Shown here piece after piece: positions 7,155 to 13,929 of a DNA stretch of 16,219 nt. The position numbers and the translations under genes are program-made. The notes beneath the pieces were generated by a model. That model ran no database searches. It worked only from the letters and a program-made list of their open reading frames with translations, and was not told where the DNA came from. The DNA comes from an uncultured Alphaproteobacteria bacterium. GTDB lineage: Bacteria; Pseudomonadota; Alphaproteobacteria; Rhizobiales; Ancalomicrobiaceae. The DNA lies in contig CALFRR010000205.1 in NCBI GenBank assembly GCA_937919435.1, forward strand, positions 1-16,219, written 5' to 3'. Positions within the stretch are counted from its first letter, which is position 1, and every line of letters starts with the position of its first letter.

Positions 7155-8174
7155 ATGAGCGTCGATGCGGCCGATCCGTCGTCGGTTCCCGCGATCCGGG
7201 TCGATCGGCGCACCGTCGACCGCCTCGCGGCGCGTGGGGTGATCTCGGCGGCGGCGCGCGACCATGCCCTCGATCTGATCGGGCCACCGCGGCGCTGGGG
7301 TGTCTGGACGGCTCGGCTGCTGGTGGTGATCGGCACCGCACTGCTCCTCGCCGGGATCGTCGACTTCTTCGCCTTCAACTGGAACCGCATCCCGCCGCTC
7401 GCCAAGCTCGGCGGGATCGCCGGGCTGATCGCCGCGGCGAGCCTGACCGTCGCGATCGTCGGATTCGGCCGCCTCGTCTCAGACGCGGCGTCGTCGGCCG
7501 CGGTGGTGCTGGTCGGCGTCTATCTGGCGGTCGAGGGGCAGATCCATCAGACCGGCGCCGACGCCTGGCAGTTGTTCGCCGGCTGGGCCGGGCTGACCCT
7601 GGCCTGGGCGCTGCTCGCCTGTTCGTCGGCGACCTGGGCGATCTGGATCGTGGTCGCCGACGTCGCCCTGGTCACCTGGTGGAGCCAGACCCAGCCGGGT
7701 GACGGCGTCCATCATGCCGGCCGCGATCTGTCGATCGTCGCGCTGCACGGCGTCGCTCTCGCCCTCCGGGAGGTCCTCGCCGCGCGCGGGGTCGCCTGGG
7801 TGCGGCCGCGCTGGACGAGAATCGTCGTCGCGTTGCCGGCGATCGGTGCCGCGACCCTATCGGCGTTGTTCCTGATCGTCGAGATCGGCGGTTGGGGCAC
7901 GGCGGCGCGACTCGCCGCGGCGGCGGTGCCGGCGACCTTCGTCCTGCTGTTCTTCGTCTATCGCGGGCTGCTGCCGGACGTCGCGGTGTTGTCCGCGACC
8001 ACCCTCGCCGTCGCGGTGATCGCCGATTTCGCCCTGTTCCGGCTGGCGGTCGGCGACGGCGTCCGCTCCGACGTCGGCCTCTTCTTCCTGATGGGACTGG
8101 CGACGCTCGCGATCTTCGCCGCGGCGGTGGCCTGGCTGCGGGCGGCTTCGCGCCGGATGGAGGAACGGCCGTGA
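7155..8174 (+). CDS. DUF2157 family membrane protein
   Basis: A 339-aa polytopic membrane protein, biochemical function unknown. A soluble N-terminal helical segment (about 14-48, VDRRTVDRLAARGVISAAARDHALDLIG) precedes roughly nine hydrophobic segments. Family features are FAFNWNRIPPLAKLGGIAGL (about 73-92) and GADAWQLFAGWAGLTLAWALLA (about 134-155). The ATG at 7155 is preferred, with GGGGGT just before it; an in-frame GTG two codons upstream is possible. Its stop overlaps the next start (GTGA), so it is coupled to the DUF4401 gene. In other bacteria DUF2157, DUF4401 and GDYXXLXY genes commonly travel together, which supports the assignment. Weak promoter-like TAGACT lies at 7003. Confidence 0.85.
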   Translation: MSVDAADPSSVPAIRVDRRTVDRLAARGVISAAARDHALDLIGPPRRWGVWTARLLVVIGTALLLAGIVDFFAFNWNRIPPLAKLGGIAGLIAAASLTVAIVGFGRLVSDAASSAAVVLVGVYLAVEGQIHQTGADAWQLFAGWAGLTLAWALLACSSATWAIWIVVADVALVTWWSQTQPGDGVHHAGRDLSIVALHGVALALREVLAARGVAWVRPRWTRIVVALPAIGAATLSALFLIVEIGGWGTAARLAAAAVPATFVLLFFVYRGLLPDVAVLSATTLAVAVIADFALFRLAVGDGVRSDVGLFFLMGLATLAIFAAAVAWLRAASRRMEERP

Positions 8175-9286
8175 CCCATGGACCCTCGATCGGCGCGGTC
8201 GATCTGCTGCGGTCCTGGCGCGACGCCGGGCTGGTGGCGCGGGAGGATCTGCCCGAGATCGCCGAGGCGATCGCCACCGCCGCGGCGAGCGACGAGCCGC
8301 CGCTCCACCTGAAGATCCTCGCCGGCGTCGGCACGCTGGTCGGCACGCTGTTCTTCCTCGGCTTCCTGGCAGCGGCGGACCTCGTCTCGTTCGAGAGCGG
8401 CGAAGGGCTCCTCAGTTGGGGAGGCGGCCTGCTGGCGGTCGGCATCGGCCTGTCGGTCGGGCTGCGACGCCTGCCGGCCGGGCTCGGCCACGACGCCGTC
8501 GCGCAGATCGCCTTCGTCGCACTGGCCCTCGGCAAGGTCGCGGCGGTCGCCGGCGCGATCCTGTTCTTCGGCGAATCGGTGCCGTGGGTCGCCACCGCGG
8601 CGCTCGTGGTCGTCACGGCCGTCACCTATCCGGTGTCGGGATCGTCGCTCGACCGGTTTCTCTCGCCCTTTGCGGTCGCCGTTTCGGTGCTCTACGAGAT
8701 TCTGGAGCGGAATGCCGCCGGCCTCGCCGCCGGGCCGGGGGCGTCGCTGTTCGTGGCGGCCGCACTGGCGGTGGCCGCCGCGCTCCTGGTCTCGCATCGG
8801 GTGCCGCCGGCGCTCCGACCGATCGGTACCGCCGCGCTGGCGGCGGTGGGCACGGTGGTCGCGATCCTCACCGCCGGTCGGGATCTCGGGATCTGGGCGA
8901 CCGGCGCGCCGATCGATCCGCGGCCGATCGAGGCTCTGCTCGCGCTGGCGCTCGCCGCGGCGATCGCCAGGATCGGCTTCGAGGCCGGCGCCGTGCGGCG
9001 TCCGCCGGTCGCCGCCGCGATCGGCGGCGCGGTCCTCCTCGGCTTCGCCGGGGCGCCGGGTGTGGTCTTCGCCCTGCTGCTGCTGGTGGCCGGGCACGCC
9101 CGTCACGACACGCCGATCCGGATCGCCGGTATCCTCGCGCTGCCGGTGACCCTGGTTCTCTGGTACTGGGCGCGCGACCTCGACTTCCTGGCGAAGGCGG
9201 CGGCGCTCGCCGGCAGCGGCGCGGTGCTCCTCGCGGCGCGCGGCGTGATGGCTCGGACCGGTTGGGATCGGGAGGGCGAGGCATGA
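8171..9286 (+). CDS. DUF4401 family membrane protein
   Basis: A 371-aa protein, almost entirely hydrophobic after a short soluble start (VDLLRSWRDAGLVAREDLPEIAEAIATA). The core opens with LHLKILAGVGTLVGTLFFLGFLAAADLV and contains about ten membrane segments, including GPGASLFVAAALAVAAALLVSHRVP and a terminal TLVLWYWARDLDFLAKAAALAGSGAVLLAARGVM, typical of DUF4401. The GTG start overlaps the upstream stop by four bases and has GGAGG about 8 bases upstream; it ends in an ATGA overlap with the next gene. Function is unknown; it probably acts in a membrane complex with the DUF2157 and GDYXXLXY proteins. Confidence 0.83.
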   Translation: MTHGPSIGAVDLLRSWRDAGLVAREDLPEIAEAIATAAASDEPPLHLKILAGVGTLVGTLFFLGFLAAADLVSFESGEGLLSWGGGLLAVGIGLSVGLRRLPAGLGHDAVAQIAFVALALGKVAAVAGAILFFGESVPWVATAALVVVTAVTYPVSGSSLDRFLSPFAVAVSVLYEILERNAAGLAAGPGASLFVAAALAVAAALLVSHRVPPALRPIGTAALAAVGTVVAILTAGRDLGIWATGAPIDPRPIEALLALALAAAIARIGFEAGAVRRPPVAAAIGGAVLLGFAGAPGVVFALLLLVAGHARHDTPIRIAGILALPVTLVLWYWARDLDFLAKAAALAGSGAVLLAARGVMARTGWDREGEA

Positions 9287-9765
9287 TCCGTCGCCTCCTC
9301 CATCTCGCCGTCGGCGCGGTGATTCTCGCGATCCTCGGTTTCACCACCTGGAGTGCGGAGCGGCTGATCTCATCCGGCGACGAGGTGCTGCTCGACCTCG
9401 CTCCGGTCGATCCGCGGTCGCTGATCCAGGGGGACTACATGGCGCTCGCCTGGGACCTGGAGCGCCGGGTGCCGGCGGTGCCGGCGACCGGAGCGACCGT
9501 GGTGCTGTCGCTCGACGCGAAGCGGGTCGGGACCTTCCGACGTTTCGTCGAGGCCGGTCCGCCGGGCGAGGGCGAACATGCCTTCCGGCTCGCCGGGCGG
9601 GCCGACGGGCGAGCGGCGGTCGAGCCGCATTCGTTCCTGTTCGAGGAAGGGCGGGCGGCGGTCTTCGCCACCGCGAAATACGGCATCTTCCGGGTCGATG
9701 CCGCCGGGCGGCACCTGCTGGTCGGCCTGGCCGACGGCGAAGGGCGGCGCATCGATCCGCGGTGA
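9283..9765 (+). CDS. GDYXXLXY domain protein
   Basis: A 160-aa protein with one N-terminal membrane anchor (about 5-24, LLHLAVGAVILAILGFTTW) and a soluble, probably periplasmic, domain. The family motif is RSLIQGDYMALAW (46-57): GDY-x-x-L is intact but the final tyrosine is tryptophan (W57). The C-terminus, AVFATAKYGIFRVDAAGRHLLVGLADGEGRRI, fits the family. ATG overlaps the DUF4401 stop (ATGA) with GGGAGG upstream, completing a three-gene coupled operon. The biochemical role of the family is not established. Confidence 0.87.
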   Translation: MIRRLLHLAVGAVILAILGFTTWSAERLISSGDEVLLDLAPVDPRSLIQGDYMALAWDLERRVPAVPATGATVVLSLDAKRVGTFRRFVEAGPPGEGEHAFRLAGRADGRAAVEPHSFLFEEGRAAVFATAKYGIFRVDAAGRHLLVGLADGEGRRIDPR

Positions 9766-9766
9766 C

Positions 9767-9794
9767 GGGGAGCCGCGGCCGGGCCGCGCTCCCC
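9767..9794. terminator. Strong GC hairpin between convergent genes
   Basis: GGGGAGCCGCGGCC pairs with GGCCGCGCTCCCC with one bulged base. It begins next to the stop of the GDYXXLXY gene and is followed by the end of the convergent 74-aa gene. No T-run is seen on either strand. It probably ends transcripts from both sides. Confidence 0.5.
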
Positions 9795-9814
9795 TCGGCC
9801 GTCGGCGAGGGCGC

Positions 9815-10039
9815 TCAGCCGTCGGTGCGGCGCTGCCGCCACATCTGGAACCCGTGATCGGCGATCGCCGTCTCGACGGTGGAACGATCGAGCTTGTAGG
9901 GCAGGTCGCGGTTGGCCTGGACGCTGCCGGTGTGCTTCCAGGGCCCGTGGCGGGCGGGAAGCCGGTGGCCGTCGGCGTCGCCGGTGAAGGCGCAGAGGCC
10001 GGAGCCGTTCGAAGACGCGAATGTGTGGATCACGGACAT
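9815..10039 (-). CDS. Small hypothetical protein, 74 aa
   Basis: The protein begins MSVIHTFASSNGSGLCAFTGDADGHRLPARHGPW and ends LDRSTVETAIADHGFQMWRQRRTDG. An ideal AAGGAGA lies about 8 bases before the ATG, which decides the start. It looks like a soluble small protein with one cysteine and no membrane segment. The pattern AFTGDxxGxRLPARxGPW followed by a helix ending GFQxW resembles small hypothetical proteins of alphaproteobacteria, but I cannot name a family. It is isolated: convergent with the DUF operon and about 210 bp downstream of the terminator of the cold-shock transcription unit. A longer open frame upstream is not supported by codon pattern or start signals. Confidence 0.72.
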   Translation of the reverse strand: MSVIHTFASSNGSGLCAFTGDADGHRLPARHGPWKHTGSVQANRDLPYKLDRSTVETAIADHGFQMWRQRRTDG

Positions 10040-10447
10040 CGCCGGGTCTCCTTGTCGTCGGAACGATGCACCCTCCTCCGATCGGTGACCGTCGTCGGCG
10101 CCCATCATAGAGGAAAGGCGGTGCGGGCGGTGCGAAATCGGACCCCGGAAGCGATGTGGAGAGGGATGCGCGAGGGGGGGAGCGGGCGGCGCACCGCCGG
10201 CGGGTCGAGCGGTGTCGGGATCCGCGGGCGAAAGGCCGGTCGACCGACAAAAAACCCCGGCGTCGAGGATGTCCTCGCAACCGGGGTTTCGCTCGGGAGG
10301 AGCTCGTTCGATCTGCCCGCCAGTACATCCGTGGTCGGCGCGGAAGAAACGGCTCAACACCCGATGGCAGCGGACGCCGAAGGATCGGCATCCGCGGTTC
10401 TCTGAGCGTCGCGGGTCACGCATCTCGTCGATACGCGAGGGGCGTTC
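10040..10447. other. Gene-poor spacer around a minus-strand terminator
   Basis: No convincing protein gene is seen on either strand. It holds the upstream region of the 74-aa gene, the terminator at 10246-10289, and about 150 bases of minus-strand sequence between that terminator and the hairpin after the cold-shock gene. That stretch is a possible 3' UTR or small RNA. GC composition is like the neighbours. Confidence 0.5.
10246..10289 (-). terminator. Intrinsic terminator, minus strand
   Basis: Outer stem AAACCCCGG / CCGGGGTTT encloses an inner stem CGAGGA / TCCTCG. Read on the minus strand it is followed by a run of six T and GTCGG, so it terminates minus-strand transcription arriving from the cold-shock gene side. 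The nearest minus-strand gene upstream ends 200 bp away. Confidence 0.8.
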
Positions 10448-10480
10448 GGCGGGACGGATCGGTTCCGATTCCGTCCCGCC
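10448..10480 (-). terminator. Hairpin directly after the cold-shock gene
   Basis: A perfect 11-bp stem GGCGGGACGGA / TCCGTCCCGCC, extendable with a few inner pairs, begins 10 bases after the cold-shock stop. It lacks a T-run on the minus strand, so it may be a leaky terminator or an mRNA-stabilising 3' structure. Confidence 0.5.
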
Positions 10481-10489
10481 GGGCCGCGA

Positions 10490-10699
10490 TCACGCCAGAC
10501 GGAGGTTTTCCGCCGAGGACTTGCCCGAACGACGATCGGCGACGACGTCGTAGGTGATCTTCTGACCGTCGGCGAGGCCGGTGAGACCGGCGCGCTCGAC
10601 CGCAGAGATGTGGACGAACACGTCACCGCCACCCGCGTCGGGGGAGATGAAGCCATAGCCCTTGGTGGCGTTGAACCACTTGACGGTTCCGGAATTCAT
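10490..10699 (-). CDS. Cold-shock domain protein (CspA family)
   Basis: A 69-aa single cold-shock domain, the standard CspA length. It carries both RNA-binding motifs: RNP1 KGYGFI (13-18) and RNP2 VFVHI (27-31), preceded by SGTVKWFNATKGYGF. Members bind single-stranded RNA or DNA and act as RNA chaperones in the cytoplasm. AAGGAC lies about 6 bases before the ATG and sits partly in a short hairpin. The 5' leader has further small stem-loops, suggesting post-transcriptional control as in other csp genes. It is divergent from rpsU, a translation-linked neighbour. Which csp paralogue this is cannot be told. Confidence 0.95.
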   Translation of the reverse strand: MNSGTVKWFNATKGYGFISPDAGGGDVFVHISAVERAGLTGLADGQKITYDVVADRRSGKSSAENLRLA

Positions 10700-10704
10700 G
10701 AGAT

Positions 10705-10749
10705 GTCCTTTCACGGACGTAGAGACTCGAGGCGAGTACACGATGTGTA
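10705..10749 (-). promoter_or_regulatory. Structured leader of the cold-shock mRNA
   Basis: Three tandem inverted repeats precede the start codon: TACAC-gat-GTGTA (10737-10749), ACTCG-agg-CGAGT (10725-10737) and GTCC-N6-GGAC (10705-10718). The last includes the GGA of the Shine-Dalgarno. The first two share one base, so they may fold alternatively. This layout is compatible with temperature-dependent translation; that role is inferred. Confidence 0.4.
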
Positions 10750-11202
10750 TCGCCGGCTGGGCATCGATGTCGTGGAGAGCAGAAAACGGTCCGCGATGGG
10801 CGCGAAGCGCGACGCGACACCGGCCATTTCGGCCATAACTCGATGGGCGTTTGTGTAACTGCAAATCGGCCTGGAATCAAGACCCGTTGCAATTCATTCG
10901 TCGAAAGAGGTGTTCGGGAGGGGGGCGCGGGACCTTCCTCGGATGTTCCCCGTCTGCGCGTGACCTCACGAAATCGCGGTTATCCGCCGATGCCGACTGG
11001 CGTCGAGCGCCGCGATGGCCTACAGGAGAGGGAACAGGGGCGTTCGGCGATCGAACGCGCGATCCCTTCGGGGCATCCTGAAATCCCGGTCCTCGCCGTT
11101 CGCGCCGCACTTCGGCCCGAGAGCGCCGAGGACGAGTCACGCGGCTCGTCGCGGCCCTGCGCCGCGGCAGCCCTCCACCACTCGCTCGAGATCGGACAAA
11201 AC
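10750..11202. other. Divergent spacer between the cold-shock gene and rpsU
   Basis: No protein gene is supported. The frame of rpsU is open through most of it, but this lacks a start with a ribosome binding site and conserved S21 sequence begins only at 11203. It must hold the promoters of both genes; the stretch 10850-10915 is less GC-rich, with TTGCAA and TTGATT on the minus strand, but no full -35/-10 pair is convincing. Confidence 0.5.
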
Positions 11203-11490
11203 GTGCAGGTTCTGGTTCGCGACAACAACGTCGATCAAGCACTCCGGGTTCTGAAGAAGAAAATGCAGCGCGAAGGCGTCTTCCGGGAAATGCGGCAGCG
11301 CCGCGCCTACGAGAAGCCGTCGGAGAAGCGCGTCCGCGAGAAGGCGGAAGCCGTCCGCCGGGCCCGCAAGGCGGCCCGCAAGCAGGCGCAGCGTGAAGGC
11401 CTCCTGCCGGCCCCGAAGCGCAAGCCGATGACCGGCCGTGGTGGTCGCCCGGGTGTCGGGATGCCGTCGGCGGCGCCGTCGGCCGAGTGA
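11203..11490 (+). CDS. rpsU: 30S ribosomal protein S21 with C-terminal extension
   Basis: A 95-aa S21. The canonical part MQVLVRDNNVDQALRVLKKKMQREGVFREMRQRRAYEKPSEKRVREKAEAVRRARKAARKQAQREG (1-66) is very basic and helical, as expected for a small-subunit protein acting near the anti-Shine-Dalgarno region of 16S rRNA. The last 29 residues, LLPAPKRKPMTGRGGRPGVGMPSAAPSAE, form a Pro/Gly/Ala-rich tail longer than in most S21 proteins. The start is GTG, chosen because it matches the conserved N-terminus; the upstream Shine-Dalgarno is poor (a lone GGA). It is divergent from the cold-shock gene and 102 bp upstream of a small hypothetical gene. Confidence 0.95.
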   Translation: MQVLVRDNNVDQALRVLKKKMQREGVFREMRQRRAYEKPSEKRVREKAEAVRRARKAARKQAQREGLLPAPKRKPMTGRGGRPGVGMPSAAPSAE

Positions 11491-11592
11491 TCGTGAGGCG
11501 GGCGGCCGCGCGTTCGGCCGTCCGCTCGTCCGATACACCCGCCCGAGGGCTGCGTCCTCGCGACGACCCGGAACGTCGAACAGGAGACGACC

Positions 11593-11811
11593 ATGGCCCG
11601 CAAGCCGGCGTCAAAGAGCGAATTCGTCCTTTTCGACGTGTTCTACGAAGACGGTACGCGGCGATCGAACCGTCGTGTGCCCCGCGAGATTCTCGAGGGG
11701 CTCGACGGCGACGAGCCGGCCCGCGCCGTGCTCGAGGCGCAGGATCGCGAGATCGCAGAGCGGTCCGGGCATCCGGCGGCGAAGATCGACAAGGTGCGGC
11801 GCTCCGGCTGA
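11593..11811 (+). CDS. Small hypothetical protein, 72 aa
   Basis: The protein begins MARKPASKSEFVLFDVFYEDGTRRSNRRVP and continues ILEGLDGDEPARAVLEAQDREIAERSGHPAAKIDKVRRSG. AGGAGA lies 7 bases upstream of the ATG. It is highly charged, soluble and has no cysteine. The combination YEDGTRRSNRRVP plus GLDGDEPARAxxExQDREIAExSG looks like a conserved small protein of alphaproteobacteria, but no function is known to me. It lies 102 bp after rpsU on the same strand without a clear terminator between, so co-transcription is possible. Confidence 0.8.
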   Translation: MARKPASKSEFVLFDVFYEDGTRRSNRRVPREILEGLDGDEPARAVLEAQDREIAERSGHPAAKIDKVRRSG

Positions 11812-11884
11812 GAGCGGTACCGCGCCGAGGGAGTGCGCCGCACTGCCGCGCGTTTCGGGGACATCGCCGAATCGAACGAGCCGA

Positions 11885-11899
11885 CGACCCGAGGGGTCG
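11885..11899. terminator. Small hairpin between convergent small genes
   Basis: CGACCC-GAG-GGGTCG forms a perfect 6-bp stem with a 3-base loop, midway between the ends of the 72-aa and 117-aa genes. No T-run follows on either strand, so a terminator role is only a possibility. Confidence 0.3.
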
Positions 11900-11939
11900 C
11901 CGGCCGATCGTGCGTGCGTGGTCCGGAAGGCCGGCGGCG

Positions 11940-12293
11940 TCAGGCGTCGAGGCCGCCGAGTGCCCGTTCGATCGCGTCGCCGCAGCGGGTCAGCTGGTCG
12001 AGCTGGTCGGGGTCGTCGCCCGACGGGTGGGCGTCCCAGATGGCCATCTGGCGAGCCGCGATGTCCATCGCCCGGGTCTGGCGCAGACCGCGGTCGCAGG
12101 CGACCCGGAACAGACGCTCGAGCCGGCGCGCCGGATGTTCCTCGTCCGGCCGCGAGCGGTCGGCGATCTCCGGCGTGATCGACCGGACGTGCTCGAGCTC
12201 GGCGACGATGGTGGCGATCGACGTGCCGTGGAGCTTGGCGTGGTCGGCCACGACCTCTTCGAGTGAAGCCCGCAGATCCTTGTTCCCGGACAT
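11940..12293 (-). CDS. Hypothetical helical protein, 117 aa
   Basis: The sequence starts MSGNKDLRASLEEVVADHAKLHGTSIATIVAELEHVRSITPEIADRSRPDEEHPARRLERLF and ends with an acidic, Leu-rich helix (DQLDQLTRCGDAIERALGGLDA). It is soluble, with predicted helices at about 4-40, 53-90 and 95-115 and two cysteines. An AAAGGA about 8 bases before the ATG supports the start. I do not recognise the family. The iron alcohol dehydrogenase gene lies upstream on the same strand, but 200 bp and two hairpins separate them, so co-transcription is doubtful. Confidence 0.7.
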   Translation of the reverse strand: MSGNKDLRASLEEVVADHAKLHGTSIATIVAELEHVRSITPEIADRSRPDEEHPARRLERLFRVACDRGLRQTRAMDIAARQMAIWDAHPSGDDPDQLDQLTRCGDAIERALGGLDA

Positions 12294-12421
12294 GCTCCGT
12301 TCCTTTCGTCGGTCGGACCGGCGGGGGATCCCGTCGGCCGTGTCCTGTCGATCGTGCCGGCCGACGATGGTCTTCGGCCGGCACCGCGGATGACCGCGGC
12401 TCGCCCCCACCCGGGGGCCGG

Positions 12422-12483
12422 GCCGGCGTTTGCCGCCGGCGGCATGGGCGCGCGCGGGGACCGGAAGGGGGAGCCCGGTCCCC
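12422..12483 (-). terminator. Tandem hairpins after the alcohol dehydrogenase gene
   Basis: The first, next to the stop codon, has a perfect 9-bp stem GGGGACCGG / CCGGTCCCC (12456-12464 with 12475-12483). The second has GCCGGCG / CGCCGGC (12422-12428 with 12434-12440). Neither is followed by a T-run, as is common in this GC-rich genome. Together they probably end the dehydrogenase transcript. Confidence 0.5.
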
Positions 12484-12493
12484 GAGCGGCGCG

Positions 12494-13639
12494 TCACTTG
12501 CCCCAATAGGCGGCCGAGTAGATCGCCTCGACGTCGGCGACGGTCGGCTTGCCGGGGTTGGTGAGGGTGCAGGGGTCGGCGAAGGCGTGGGCGCTCATCC
12601 GGCCCAGCACCGCCTTGAACTTCGCCTCGGCGAAGTCGACCTCGTCGCAGTCCTTGAAGGTCGCGGGGATGTCGAGGCGCTTGTTGAGATCACGGATCGC
12701 CTGGGCGAGATCCTTGATGCCGAGGAGCTTCTCGACCTGCGCGTACTTCTTGGAGAAGACGCGGTTGAAGTCGATGATGTAGGGCAGCAGGATGGCGTTG
12801 GCGAGACCGTGGGTGACGCCGAACTCGCCGCCGATCTTGTGGGCGAGCGAATGGACGAGGCCCAGCGAGGCGTTGGTGAAGGCCATGCCGGCCAACGCCG
12901 AGGCGTTGTGCATGTCGTAGCGGGCCTTCTTGTTGGTCGGCTCGGCGTAGGCGACGTCGAGGTTCTCGAGCACCAGCCGGATCGCTTCGATCGCGTAGGG
13001 GTCGGTGAACGAGGTGGCCGCGGTCGAGGCGACGGCCTCCACGGCGTGGCAGATCACGTCCATGCCGGTGTTGGCGGTGACCCGCGGCGGCATCACCGTC
13101 GGCAGCACCGGATCGAGGATGGCGATGTCCGGCACCATGTCGGCGGCGACGATCGGGTACTTGATGTGGTTCTCGGTGTCGGTGATCACCGAGAAGGCGG
13201 TGATCTCGGACGCCGTGCCGCTGGTCGAGGGAATCGCGGCGAAGCGCGCCTTGTTCCGGAGCGGCGGCATCGCACCGACCGGCACGATGTCGGGGAAGGT
13301 CAGATCCGGGTGCTCGTAGAAGCACCACATGACCTTGGCGGCGTCGATCGCCGAACCGCCGCCGATCGCGACGATCCAGTCGGGTTCGAACTCGCGCATC
13401 AGCTTCGCGCCGCGGAAGACGGTGGCGACCGACGGGTTGGGCTCGACCCCGTCGATGACGATCGAGGAGAAGCCGCCCTTCTTCAGGATCTTCTCGGCCT
13501 CGTCGAGGAAGCCGAACCGCCGCATCGAGCTGCCGCCGGTGACCAGCGCGGCCTTCTTGCCCTTCAGTTCCGCGAGTTTGGACAGCGATCCCTCGCCGTA
13601 GACGATGGTGCGCGGAATGGAGAAGTTCATCACGGACAT
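12494..13639 (-). CDS. Iron-containing (group III) alcohol dehydrogenase
   Basis: A 381-aa enzyme of normal length, reducing aldehydes or oxidising alcohols with NAD(P). The N-terminal nucleotide-binding part has AALVTGGSSMRRFG and the signature IGGGSAIDAAK (92-102). The C-terminal metal domain keeps all four ligands: D194 and H198 in TGMDVICHAVEA, H263 in LVHSLAHKIGG and H277 in GVTHGLANAILLP, numbers almost identical to E. coli FucO. IPSTSGTASEIT (136-147) is also conserved. The sequence is richer in lysine than its neighbours and resembles enzymes of fermentative bacteria, which may hint at transfer. Start at 13639 uses AGGA about 10 bases upstream; a second ATG lies three codons later. 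Substrate (ethanol, butanol, propanediol) cannot be told. Confidence 0.94.
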   Translation of the reverse strand: MSVMNFSIPRTIVYGEGSLSKLAELKGKKAALVTGGSSMRRFGFLDEAEKILKKGGFSSIVIDGVEPNPSVATVFRGAKLMREFEPDWIVAIGGGSAIDAAKVMWCFYEHPDLTFPDIVPVGAMPPLRNKARFAAIPSTSGTASEITAFSVITDTENHIKYPIVAADMVPDIAILDPVLPTVMPPRVTANTGMDVICHAVEAVASTAATSFTDPYAIEAIRLVLENLDVAYAEPTNKKARYDMHNASALAGMAFTNASLGLVHSLAHKIGGEFGVTHGLANAILLPYIIDFNRVFSKKYAQVEKLLGIKDLAQAIRDLNKRLDIPATFKDCDEVDFAEAKFKAVLGRMSAHAFADPCTLTNPGKPTVADVEAIYSAAYWGK

Positions 13640-13715
13640 CTGTTCTCTTCCTGTTTCGGACGCATCGGCGCGAAGTCGTCGACCTCGATCCGCGCGTTCG
13701 GATCCATACGTCATA

Positions 13716-13744
13716 CATATCGTGCGATGTGCCGAAACATGCAA
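13716..13744 (-). promoter_or_regulatory. Candidate promoter of the alcohol dehydrogenase
   Basis: On the minus strand TTGCAT (13744-13739), a 17-base spacer and GATATG (13721-13716) resemble a sigma-70 promoter with a good -35 and weak -10. The start of transcription would be near 13709, leaving a leader of about 70 bases. The palindrome at 13719-13728 overlaps the -10 end of the spacer. Confidence 0.35.
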
Positions 13745-13797
13745 TACAACCGAAAATAAGGTAGATCTATCGACCGATAGGCTGCGCTTATCGATAA
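13719..13797. promoter_or_regulatory. Cluster of three TATCG/CGATA palindromes, candidate operators
   Basis: ATCG-TG-CGAT (13719-13728), CTATCG-AC-CGATAG (13767-13780) and TTATCGATAA (13788-13797) share the TATCG/CGATA arms. The first two have the same 2-base centre spacing and lie 50 bp apart centre to centre. They flank and overlap the candidate dehydrogenase promoter. The regulator is unknown; the sites do not match an FNR box. Confidence 0.45.
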
Positions 13798-13929
13798 AAC
13801 GATTGGATCGACTGGTCGTCTGATGACTACGTGGTTCTCACGAGGATCTTCGACTTGCCTGATCGATTGAATCACGCGCCTCGGAAGCCTCCGAAGAACC
13901 TGCGCTCCAATACGGAGGGAGTACTACCT

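Noticed and set aside
4409..7405. 998-codon minus-strand open frame
   Set aside because: It lies opposite kup, the FlgC-like gene and the DUF2157 start, crosses the kup terminator, and shows His/Arg/Asp-rich shadow composition without any domain.
9435..10391. 318-codon minus-strand open frame across the GDYXXLXY gene and the 74-aa gene
   Set aside because: It overlaps two supported genes and a terminator and has no recognisable domain.
10843..11202. N-terminal extension of S21
   Set aside because: The frame is open, but S21 conservation begins at the GTG at 11203 and the upstream residues look non-coding.
13862..13875. Possible FNR/CRP-type site TGAT-N7-ATCA upstream of the alcohol dehydrogenase
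   Set aside because: FNR needs four bases between TTGAT and ATCAA; the spacing and arms do not fit.
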